Part shown: positions 53,592-64,000 of the stretch, in pieces | Numbering within the stretch: position 1 is the first letter of the stretch | Layout of the letters: each line of letters starts with the position of its first letter | Assembly: GCF_901709675.1 (NCBI RefSeq) | Contig: NC_051088.1 | Location: 10,754,193-10,818,192, forward strand | Origin: Syngnathus acus | Taxonomy: Eukaryota; Chordata; Actinopteri; Syngnathiformes; Syngnathidae | Reading direction: 5' to 3' | DNA: 64,000 nt | Position numbers and translations under genes: made by a program | Notes under the pieces: generated by a model | Told to the model about the DNA's origin: nothing | Seen by the model: only the letters and a program-made list of their open reading frames with translations | The model's database searches: none

Positions 53592-54040
53592 ATAGTGGTA
53601 TGAATAAGTGCCCATTTTTTTCATCTTTGTCACTTGAAAAATTGCTTTAATTCATCAACACTGGAGGGAGTTTGAGCATTTATGGCCTGTCAAAGGTGGC
53701 ACAGCATTTCAATCAGATTAAAGTGTGGACTTTAACGTCATCACCCTGAAGAATTCATTTAGTTTTGGGGGTTTTTTTTCAAGCCATTCAGAAGTTGACT
53801 TGCTGATCTGTTTTTGATTGTTGCACTGATGCAGAAACCAAATTCGCTTCAGCTTGAGGTGACAAACTGATGGCCAAACATTCTCCATCAGGATTTTCTG
53901 TGAAGAGTATAATACATGGTTCCATCAATCACAGCAAGTCCTCCAGGTCCTGAAGAAGCTAGGCAGCCCCAACTATCACACTACCACGACCATGTTTGCC
54001 TGTTGGAATCATATTCTTTTTCCGAAGTGCTGTAATGACA
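53592..54040 (-). pseudogene. Decayed Tc1/mariner transposase
   Basis: Read on the minus strand, this is a partial Tc1-type transposase. SKSTSEWL is clear and is preceded by a diverged LKRxWxLxQ segment. In the place of the QDNDPKH motif the frame reads QCNNQKQ, so the second catalytic Asp is lost. Another block reads KHGRGSVIVGAA followed by a stop. The left edge has an end-like AGTGGTATGAATAAGTGCCC next to TATA. The right end could not be located; similarity fades after about 54040. The element is dead: internal deletions, stops and a mutated catalytic triad. The family match is from recall of a common teleost Tc1 element. Confidence 0.85.
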
Positions 54041-56004
54041 CACACCAAGACCTCGTGTGCTGCTTTGCTTCAGCCTCAGTAAATCTGTCTCTGGGTTGAG
54101 CTGAAGGTTCAAAACTATAGCCCTGACCCATGCCCTAGACGTGCTGGGGTTTGTTTGTGCGCAAGCATGAGCCTGTAAATGTGAATTCACGGCAGTCTCC
54201 TTTGACACATGAGAGCGCTGTGCTATGAGGGTCTCCAAGAGACCTGACAGATCTGTGACAAAGTGCGCCTGAGGAGAGAGGCTTCCATGTTAATCCACTC
54301 TCATACATGTTAACTACACTTGGAGAGTTCATGCTGAGAGGCTGGGATAACAACATGCATCGTCACCATTCCATGAATGCTCGATTGTTAGTGAATTTGA
54401 CTCATGTAATGTTCACATCAGTACAGCTCACCATCGGTGTGGGCCATGTTGTTATGTTCTGAGCAGCTATGGTAGTGCCGTTTAAATGATAAAATGGGTT
54501 GTGAGAAAACACGGGGCGACGGGATGGGCAAACCTGACAAGCCGTTATTGCCGTGGCAATATTTGCTGCCTTCAAAATCACTTGGAGTTGTTTGCCTCTC
54601 AGTGGGATTGGATCTTAAGGTAACATGACTGAAAGCCACCTAGAACTTGTAAACGCTACATGCAGCCTCACCTGACCGGTACTAGAATCTTCTATTTAGT
54701 TTCACTGAAGAACCTTGTCTGACCCACTGGCAAGGGTTGGGCAATTGGAAATCACCCAACTTGATGTAGAAGTGGCAGTGGTCAATATCAGGACATCTGG
54801 CTATCAGCACGGTGCCCGATGCAAGTTAGACTTAGGTGCCTTCGAAGGGTCAAGGCATTTGGTTTGGTCTTAGGGCGTTACAGAAAGTATGAACAGGCTA
54901 GAATAGATTCTACAGGAAAAATGTGCAAGTCAGTGAGTTTGCGAAGGATGAATGGAGGTCGACTGTCAAAATGATCTTGAAGCGATGGAGGCATAATGAA
55001 GTTTACCACACAGCAGCATTGTGTGGTTCCCGCAGCTGATGAATAAGCATCTTTAACTTTGGTACCTTGTCAATGTTTGTTTTCATCTGCTGGACACATT
55101 CGGCTGCGTTCACATGTTGAGCCTATCAGTTTCTTGGTACCAGTTGTCATATTTCAGATTTCAGCTACGAGAGGTAGGCTACATCTTCAACTTAATTGCC
55201 TGTCAATCTCAGACTGTGGTTGGGGATTTGAAGAAGAACTGCATGTCAAAACACTATATAAGTAACAATACTGTTTTTCTCATGATGGATTAAGGACAAT
55301 GCCCCAAATTTCCTTAGAGACCCAAATTATGTCTAACAAAGCAGAAAGGGACCGCTGAAAGACATAAGGTCTCCCACGTGAGCTCGCCAGCACATGCGCC
55401 CGCCATCATTACAAAAAGTGAAAGGCTGTCATTAAGAGCTCAAACTGCAGACGTTGAGCTAACAAAGCAGTCGGGAAAAAGAAGATGGCTCACTTGCACT
55501 GTCTTAAATCAGCAGCGACAAACAATAATGAAGCCCGTTTTCATTTTGAATTGCAAGACCTTAAATAAACCAGCTTCAGCCAGCATTGCATGTTTGCTTA
55601 CTTCCGATCTGGTGGGAGGCACAGATGGATCCGACTGGGCACTACTTTTGGTACCACTGAAGCAAATTCAAAAATAGCGTCAAAGAAAAACAAATTATGT
55701 GAATTCTTCCTGGAGAAGGGGGCTGTTCAATATCTGAAATTCATTTCATGGTCAAGACGGAGAAGCCACAGTGCTTCATCATACTGTCCAAAATGAGGGT
55801 ACATATTGACAAGGAAAGGTGGAGAAGGGAGTGTTTATTTTGAGGTGTGCAGTATAATCCACTTCTTATGGGATGGCAGAAGAAAAACCGCAGACTGTTT
55901 AGTTCACACACCTCACACCTCCCTATGGCTCTTAACAGACACATAGTGAAGTGTTATAAGCCACAGCAAGAAGAATATATACAATATGTTGCTGACTTGT
56001 TTGC

Positions 56005-56165
56005 GGGCAGCATGGGATCGATTCCCGCTCAGTGACGGTGTGCAAGTGGGTGTGACTGGTTGTTCGTCTCTATATGTGCCCTATGCCTGGCTGGTGACCG
56101 GTTCAGGGTTGCATGTCCCACCCGATGTCAGCAGGGATAGGCTCCAGCCCAAAATTGTTGCTGTC
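56005..56165 (+). mobile_element. SINE fragment, variant subfamily
   Basis: The sequence GGGATCGATTCCCGCTCAGTGACGGTGTG, then GGTTGTTCGTCTCTATATGTGCC, CTGGCTGGTGACCGGTTCAGGG and GGGATAGGCTCCAGCCC matches the body of the tRNA-derived SINE family but with a different 5' half from the 14.6-kb copy. The GGATGGA tail is lost. Confidence 0.7.
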
Positions 56166-57650
56166 AAACGAATCAAGAAGACAATTCCTTTGTTTGTAAA
56201 CAGGAATCCTAACACTAAACACATCAATGTCAACAAAGCAATGTGTTTCCCTTATCATTCATGACTGACCCAGGCACCAACACCCTTTAAAACTCGAGTT
56301 ACCTTAATGTTTATTTACTTTGCACAGGAGCAGCGAGGGGGAAAGACTTCCACATTAAAATGCGAGTCGTAACTCTGTGAGATTACTGGCATGGGCGATC
56401 AAATTTCAGATGACCGTTTGGGAGCTGACAGTCGCTCAATGCACGACTAACAGTGGTAGATGCAAATTGAAATCTGGCTTGAGTAAAAGTTTGTTGGACG
56501 ACTCAAAAACAGCAATGTTTGCAGTTTGGTTCAGTTTTAGCACATCTAAAAACAGTACCAAAATTACCAATCTGCACTGAATCACTTTTGTTGGGCTACC
56601 AATGGCAGTGGAACGGGCTATCTTGGTTGAAGTGCATCTCTTTTAGACCTTTCAGTGCTGCATCAATGCCTCCAATCAAATGAATAAACATCTTTATGAC
56701 GTGTAGCCGTCTGGAGACATAAATGTGTGTGTGCATGTGTTTGTAATCATGCCCCTTGTCTTTGAGGAAAGGACACCCAAATTGAATAGTGCTCTGAACA
56801 ATAGAGCCAATCAGATAAAAGCTGACTTCACTGAATGTGGGGAGGAGAAGGCCAAAACTAACTATGAACAACAAATGGCATGACTATACTGTATTCACTC
56901 AGTGTTGCAATTTAAATGCAGCAACAGCTACACAAAGCCATTTCCTAAAATAAAGGGAATATTTAAATCATGTTTGAAAAAAAGATTCGGGCCAAGCAAA
57001 CGGGGTAGTAACATAGCGCTACCGTCATCATCCTCATTGGTGCGCAAAGAGAGAAAGAAGCTAATGAGCTAGTTACGCTGGCAGTAAATGTCATTTTTCC
57101 TCCGGCTGGCCGCAGGCAGCGGCACGAGCACGAGCCATTACCTGCACAGGGACGGCGAAAATGAATCTCGTGTCAGCACTTATTGTGCTGCTTGGCATTC
57201 TAACATGCTTCGCGAGGAGACCGAGGCACACAGTGAGCAGCACAATGTAACACGCATTTCATTAAAAGCACGAGTAGCGCACGCTGAGGGAGAATGCGCA
57301 CCAGTCTTGAGTCGTTTTTAATCTCTCCATTGACAGAAAGCGCAATGAGTAAAGAGCTTTTCTGGCCACATTCCACTCAGGTGTTGACCATGGGCCGCCG
57401 CTTGGCTCACCGCTGACCTTCGGAAATTTGTCCCTGAGTCCATCAAAGGATTGCATTCCAAAATTGGATCAGTGCTTTTGACAAATCGAGCAAGATGGCT
57501 TGGAGCGGGATTTGCTGACTCGCTTTAACAATCAAGTTGGTGGCCTGTAAGGATCTACACATCAAATATTTATACGAGTGACATTATTTTAATAAGTGAG
57601 TGAGCAATTATAGAAAAATGAAAGCCACATAGACCTCCAACACACACAGA

Positions 57651-57652
57651 GT

Positions 57653-57683
<31 letters not shown>

Positions 57684-57688
57684 GGGGG
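57651..57688. repeat. GT run followed by 22-nt poly-G
   Basis: A GT microsatellite (57651-57666) runs directly into 22 consecutive G residues (57667-57688), immediately before the 288-bp tandem repeat. Confidence 0.95.
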
Positions 57689-57689
57689 T

Positions 57690-58553
57690 GCACCCAAAAG
57701 CAGACCTAAGGCCTTAATGTTGAGATTGAGCGTTTTAATGTTTGTATATTTCAACAATGGTTAACTTTTTTTAAACCAGTGCTACAGTTAAAAACGTTTT
57801 ACTTAAAACATTGCCAATGCAGCGAATAAATGTTTTATAATGCCGACTGTTAGACACTAAAACACATAATTTATATTATTTCCTATGAGAAAAATCATTT
57901 TGACATCTGATTTATGACACTAAATTAGATTAATTCCTCCCTAGTTTATCCATTCATATTGGTCAGAATGAGACGTTGCACCCAAAAGCAGACCTAAGGC
58001 CTTAATGTTGAGATTGAGCGTTTTAATGTTTGTATATTTCAACAATGGTTAACTTTTTTTAAACCAGTGCTACAGTTAAAAACGTTTTACTTAAAACATT
58101 GCCAATGCAGCGAATAAATGTTTTATAATGCCGACTGTTAGACACTAAAACACATAATTTATATTATTTCCTATGAGAAAAATCATTTGGACATCTGATT
58201 TATGACACTAAATTAGATTAATTCCTCCCTAGTTTATCCATTCATATTGGTCAGAATGAGACGTTGCACCTAAAAGTAGACCTAAGGCCATAATGTTGAG
58301 ATTGAGCGTTTTAATGTTTGTATATTTCAACAATGGTTAACTTTTTTTAAACCAGTGCTACAGTTAAAAACGTTTTACTTAAAACATTGCCAATGCAGCG
58401 AATAAATGTTTTATAATGCCGACTGTTAGACACTAAAACACATAATTTATATTATTTCCTATGAGAAAAATCATTTGGACATCTGATTTATGACACTAAA
58501 TTAGATTAATTCCTCCCTAGTTTATCCATTCATATTGGTCAGACTGAGACGTT
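57690..58553. repeat. Three tandem copies of a 288-bp unit
   Basis: The units 57690-57977, 57978-58265 and 58266-58553 have the same length with no indels and only a few substitutions. Examples are CATTTTGACATC versus CATTTGGACATC, and CACCCAAAAGCAGA versus CACCTAAAAGTAGA in the third copy. Each begins GCACCYAAAAG and ends AGACTGAGACGTT or AGAATGAGACGTT. The unit is AT-rich, has no long open frame and is not a repeat family I can name. Confidence 0.97.
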
Positions 58554-61124
58554 GCAAAATATTTTGTGGACAAAGTCATACACACAAGTCAAAAGTAGAG
58601 GCTTATTAAATAAAATAGCCTCGAAATATTCCACAACTGGCTTCAGTCCACATTTGAGTCCAGTGTCAGACAGCCGCCCATATGTTCCACACTAGATTAG
58701 AATAAGTGGCTTTGTAATGTGCGCTACCTTTAAAAGCCCATTTATTTCCAAGTTTGAGCTTCTTTGCGGTGATGAAATGCAGTTTTTGCTCAAAAGAGAG
58801 GAGAGGTAAGGTGGGGGTGTAAAAATACAAGCAGCAAGGGGAAGGCGGAGGAGGGAGAAGGTGACGGCAGGAGGAAACAAAGAGGTCAGTGCCATGGAAA
58901 AAAAAAAAAAACAGGGATGTGATGCAGTGGGATGCTTCACAGCCAGGAATAGGTAGTGCAAGTGATAAAATGGGAGAGGGCAGGACAGATGGGAGGAAAA
59001 AGTGAAGGGAAAAGCACACAGGGAGATGTTAAAAATTAAACATGGACAGCCAGCAAAAAAGCAGCCATCTGCATATCATCTGATCTTTCGAGCGTTTATG
59101 TGGCATGGCCAGGTGGCGCCGTACTTTTGGAATTTTGCTTATCTGCATGCCGCCGTATTGCGAGTGGACGGGTGAGAGCGTTAGAAAGGCTAAGTCTTCA
59201 CCAAGCTGCTTAAGCGCCGCCAGCCGGGGAACCACAACGCAGATTTGGGATGCATCGCCCACACCAGCAAATAAGATTTAGGCTTTTCACTGGCAATTAC
59301 TCACAGTATACATTTCAATGGCCGACCCGGATCTAAAGAGGACTTTTGCTAATCTGAGACTTGCATAGTGAACCGGAGGCTTACAGTGTTTCCAGTTGAA
59401 CTACGGGATGTCAAAGCCGCTCCTTAACCATGTATTCACTATCCACCACTTTTAAGTTCTTCTCAACTGTGCAAAGATGTTTTAATTACCGACAAAAGGC
59501 ACATGCGGGAATCAAAAATGGTAACACTGAGGAAATAATTTTGAAATTTTCATGAAAGCCGTCACAGGGAACATCAATTTGAAATTTGACGGCGGGTGCT
59601 TTGACTATAGCGTTAGATACTATTACGAGATCATGCCAATTTTATTTTATCCTATTCTAAAGGTTTTTACTTTTTTTTTTTTTGATTGACCAGCCTCCTA
59701 GGAGCAGATTGTGTCGATCTGGATTATGAAATACATTCCTATAAAGGTGTCCTGGGACAATCACACTTATTTGGAATATTCCTCAGATTTTCTTTATGAA
59801 TCTCTGTATCTTCTCTGTCCTTCTGGGTACCCTGGCTTCATTTCAAGAACACATATGTGAGGTCAACTGGTCCCCAGTGAGTCCCTCACTCTCAGCCGGG
59901 AGGACTGTGCAATAAAAAATAATTAGTATAGAAAACGCATGTAAAAGTCCATCCTCCAAAGGCTCTGTGCTCCTGATATGGTGTCTTTAGGCATCAGGAT
60001 TAGTTTGGAAAGTCACAAGGAAGATCCCAGTAGAGCTGAGTGGGAAGAAAAGTCAACACTTCAACATCAATAAATGCCACCATTACAAGAAGGATCCCCC
60101 AGGGTCAATCAATGAGCCGGGTAGACTCGGGTGTAATGAGTCCTTCTCTCAAGGGTGTTAAGGAAGCTGATGGAGAACAAGGAGACCGGACGTGTCATTT
60201 CCCTGTTGGGCCCTCGGGATCCAGGTGTCTCCCTTTAATGGAAGCATGCTGATACTACCGTAAGGTTAATGAGCTTTGCCAAAGCTCCCAGAGGAGATAA
60301 GCCTTGTAGGCTACATGAGATTCCCATCTCATCCCTTCATCCGTCCGTGTATGCGTGTCACACCCCGGGAGAGGAGGGAGGAACCCGGCGAGAACGTGCT
60401 TTCAAACGCAACGCGAACAAAGGACGGAAAGACACGTCAAAAGGAGCCAAGCAGAAAGTCACCACTGCCGGCCTTTTTAAAACAATTAGGGCCTGGATGA
60501 GATTCTCTGACGCTTCACGTTGCCAAGCAAAACCCCCCAAATGTGGCGGCAAAGGGAAAGCTGAGTGAGGGTGGGCTCTAATCAGAAACAGACCCTCTAT
60601 GACAACAAACCACACGCTCACATAGGCCGCATCGACGCTGCATATTTAAGCTGCGCAGGAAGGGGAAAGGCCTGTGGAAACATCAAATTGGAATGGCAAA
60701 CATGCTGAGTGAGCAGAGACTGACAGAAAGAACCATGTGAGGATGGCAAAGGAAAAAAAGGGCTTTTGAGTACATCGGCTGCCGGAGCACAGATTCCTCC
60801 GAGGCTGCTTTAAGAGTGTTTGCTGGAGACTTGTACTATGTGGCTTTACCGCGCTCCTCTTTTTGTCTTGCGCTCAGATGCGGCTTAGTCTTTTGTTTGC
60901 CTTTCTGTATACGCAACTGGCTAAAAGTGAGCAACCATCTGAGCAAGTGTGCGCTGCATCTGCTCCCAACCCCCCCGAACACAAGCGAGGCTAGAGAGAC
61001 GGTTTAGGATGATGTGCAGCGGTGAAAAAAGGAAGCAAAAAATACAGGATGGGAGCTCGGGTTGAGGAAAAGTTTGCTTCGCTGAAGGTTTGCTCCCCAG
61101 CCAATGGAGAGGCAGCGTGACATT

Positions 61125-61229
61125 CCAAGCTTGATCCCTTATAAACCCTCTCTGTTACTGGAAGATCTGATTTGGAAATAAGAGGCCAGATCGGGGCTTT
61201 GACTGGCCTTATAAGGGATTGCCGCTTGG
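61125..61229. promoter_or_regulatory. Palindrome with a perfect CArG box
   Basis: The arms CCAAGC (61125-61130) plus ATCCCTTATAA (61134-61144) are mirrored by TTATAAGGGAT (61209-61219) plus GCTTGG (61224-61229). The right arm lies in CCTTATAAGG (61207-61216), an exact CC(A/T)6GG serum response factor site; the left arm lacks the second GG. A CCAAT word occurs at about 61101. The structure is seen directly; any regulatory role is inference. Confidence 0.35.
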
Positions 61230-64000
61230 CCTGCAAGCATCGCGGCTAATGGAAAAGCTGCGGAGAATGAAAGGTGGAAGGTGGGAGTACTAACTGAGCG
61301 TTTCACAATATATTAGAGGACCTTTGGAGTTGATTGATGTCAAAACTGACCTTAGAAAGTCAAAGGACGATTTTATGTTGATTTGTAAGAATAATATTTA
61401 GCAGACATCTTGAAGCTGTCGTGTGATTGCGGAATTGGAATGCAAACATCATACGAGGTGAAAGTCGATGTGGTTTGCAGCAAAACTAGTTTTGACAATG
61501 CGACAAGTACATTTTGACCTCCTAAGTAGGTCCTCTGGAAATTGAAAGTCTAACTAACTTACATCTCCAGCAAGTTTGGAGACATGAAACTGCAAAAACA
61601 TTTTGTGTATTTGTCTCCTAACAAAGTTGGATGCTCCTCTTTCGCATCTCCTTGCCAAGATTCTCAGACAGTACATTCCGACAACAAGCGGAGGCTCCCG
61701 ATTCGCCCCGCTAATCTGATCAGCAGCACTTTGTTCGACAGCGTCTTATTTAAAGAGATGAGCATTCCCGACACGCCGTAACCCAAACACCCTCTTATCC
61801 TCTTCCGAGCCGACGAGCCTGGCAAGCCGAAGCAGTCATCCGATCCGCCGCACCTTCCGGGCCGAGCGCCACGACCCCCGTGGTCTAGAAACAGCATATA
61901 GCTGCCCCTCCCGCCCCTAATGCTCACCCAGCCACAACCATCCAGGCTCATTAGGTTAAAAACCCGTGACACAAGCATTTCTAGCCCTCCCCAATGTATC
62001 CATGCGTACGGGTGAATGCATTCACGTGTGATGAAACACTCTTGAAATAGAGTGAAACTGTGTCTTTCAATGTATGATCAAGGGAGTTCTCGTACACCTC
62101 CCTCATACAAATAGGTGACTAAAATTGATTGAAATGTGCACCCTGAAAGAGAATTTGGAGTGGACCCATAGAGGGAATAGAGAATGCACAATAATGTACC
62201 ACTTCTTCTCAAACCAATGCTAGTATTTGACCTTTGCAGTTGTCAGATGTTGTCTTTTAGTTTGGGAATTTACCAGATCTGTTTACAAAAACAGCATACT
62301 TGAATTTTATTTTATCGAAATCGCATCAAATGGTCTTGTGTGGGGCGATGTATACGTCTATATATGTGGTATTTTATTATACAATAAATATTAAGACACC
62401 TGTCTCCCTCGTAATTACATTTCAAATTTGATTTACTATTTCCAAATTTTTTCAAGGTAAAAGCAAACCCGAAGTCATCTACAGTATGTTATTATAACCA
62501 TCTATTCATGTTTTTTATCTTTTATCCTCAGAATAGGGTCATGGATGAGCTAGAGCCGAGACCACCTGACTGGGTGAGAGACGCTTTTTTTAGTGACTTT
62601 CAAATTATAGCAGCTACCAATATGGAAAACCAGTGTGGAAAACCAAACACAAGTTTGGGAAGGAAAATGCAAATGATCTTGACAAGATCTTTGCCCTCTG
62701 GAGCCTAACCGGCAAAAACTCTCACCTGGAACTGGTTCATCTGGTTTACCACTGGCCCATTGTCACACGTGCACTCAAACGAGACACACAAGTCCTTACA
62801 CCCTGCGAGGCTAACAGCTGCTGTCAACCGAAGCTGCAGATCCCAACGTAACACTTAGCAATTTATTCTGAGGAGGCTTTCATAACCGGTCCTTTGAGTC
62901 ATAGACAACTGTTGTTGGCCTGCAGCTGTGTTGTAATTTAAACAAATCATCACATCTCAGTCTTGGGGAGGTTTGACCCGTACGTTTGGCCTTGACCTTT
63001 GCCTTTAGTCAAGTTTCCAGAGGCCCCCATAGTGTTTTCCCAACCGCTAACCATTAGGGTTTAATGAGTAACAGTGGTGACGGTGCTGACCTATGAAGGA
63101 GGGAGGCCGCTCACTCCGGCTCTGTGCTTTGAAAACCTCGACCTCGCTAATAATATGTCAGTGGATGGGCACTGGCACTCTGGTGATGCAAGTGCCTGTC
63201 AAAATTACTAAAATTCCCTTGTGACTTCCACTTGTATGAAATTAGATCGCGATCATTATTGAACGAGCCCCCAAAGCAATATTTGTGCAATAAGTTATCT
63301 TTAAAAGTTGACAATAAACTGCCATGAAATAAAACAAATAAAGCTATTGCTTTGAAATACAGCCTATGTGTTACAAATGTATTTAGAATCCTTCTCAAAA
63401 CTTGTGAGAGTGTTTACAAATGAAGTTTGGAATGTTCATGTAGGCTTGCACGGTGAAACATTCTCTGCATATTAATGTGGAAGTGGTGAACAGGTAAACG
63501 ATGCTTGAATGACTATCCCTGGTGAAATATTATCACACGCTATTATCACTTTATCACACTTTATTAGACTGATGCTTGGTTGGAGGAGCGGGTGGCAGGC
63601 TCTCAGTTAGCCCGGGACAAAGATGAAGCGTTGTAACGACACGGCGAGAGTATGTAGAGAGGCTGCTGGAGTGAAAGGAAAACAAGACAAAGGGACAAAT
63701 ATCTGGTCCTTAATCTATCACTGTCAGATCATGCGGTGAACAACAAGATCTCATGGCTGTGGTATTTCATCTCCAAATAAGAAGGGACATGGCGTTTTAC
63801 CACAAACCCTAATAAGCATAATAATGATGCATGTCGGAATGATGAGCTTGCCGACCGTAAAGATTCAGCGTCAGGTCAGAAATGCATAAAGGCGCCGCTC
63901 AGAGGGACTGACGGAAGCCGCAGACGAGCCTTGTCAAGCTTGAACAGTAAACTTTGGTGTAGACCGCATTTGTTGGTAACATTTATCAAATCTATCAAGA

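Larger units (their letters stand above)
35837..64000 (-). other. plxna2: Partial plxna2 intron upstream of the Sema exon (at least 28 kb)
   Basis: No exon upstream of 35836 could be recognised. I looked in particular for the preceding plexin Sema block (the NFCGLD, RDRMTSV and GTKSGKLKK motifs) in reverse complement and did not find it. The region is therefore read as one long intron continuing past the right edge. It holds a Tc1 remnant, a 288-bp triplication, short LINE/SINE tails, microsatellites and poly-G tracts. Long stretches such as 45000-46400, 49000-52300 and 59000-61000 hold nothing I can name. Confidence 0.6.

Noticed and set aside
57690-58553. CRISPR-like regular repeat
   Set aside because: The 288-bp units are contiguous with no spacers, and the genome is eukaryotic.

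Overview
This is a gene-sparse piece of a vertebrate nuclear genome, almost certainly a ray-finned (teleost) fish. Small exons with canonical GT/AG junctions sit in kilobase-scale introns. The introns hold abundant simple repeats, a tRNA-derived SINE ending in GGATGGATGGA, Tc1/mariner and pogo-like DNA transposon remnants, and a solo LTR. There is no bacterial-style gene organisation, no operon and no CRISPR array.

The only protein-coding gene I can support is a plexin A receptor on the minus strand, best matched to plexin A2 (plxna2). Five consecutive exons join in frame with compatible splice phases. In transcript order they are 35702-35836 (end of the Sema domain), 14303-14403 and 7421-7544 (the first PSI cysteine knot), 4553-4706 (start of the first IPT/TIG domain) and 2324-2420 (end of that domain, running into the second PSI). 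Together they encode about 203 residues of extracellular domain. The signal peptide, most of Sema, later PSI/IPT domains, membrane segment and cytoplasmic GAP domain lie outside the window.

Layout by region: 1-2323 is part of the intron after the last visible exon. 2421-4552 and 4707-7420 are short introns. 7545-14302 is a 6.8-kb intron with a 660-bp pogo-like element and a degenerate SINE. 14404-35701 is a 21.3-kb intron with a young SINE flanked by a 12-bp target duplication, a 371-bp solo LTR, an 18-bp minisatellite, a long TTCC tract and a roughly 580-bp compound GATA/GGAC/GAAA microsatellite. 35837-64000 is at least 28 kb of the preceding intron, with a decayed Tc1 transposase, a three-copy 288-bp tandem repeat, poly-G runs and a palindrome carrying a perfect CArG box.

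I found no convincing new biological system. The most useful second looks are the 288-bp triplication, the CArG-box palindrome near 61.2 kb, the TAATTA-containing hairpin near 25.7 kb, the in-frame 18-bp minisatellite and the higher-order GATA/GGAC repeat. Family and paralogue names rest on recall of plexin and repeat sequences; no database search was run.
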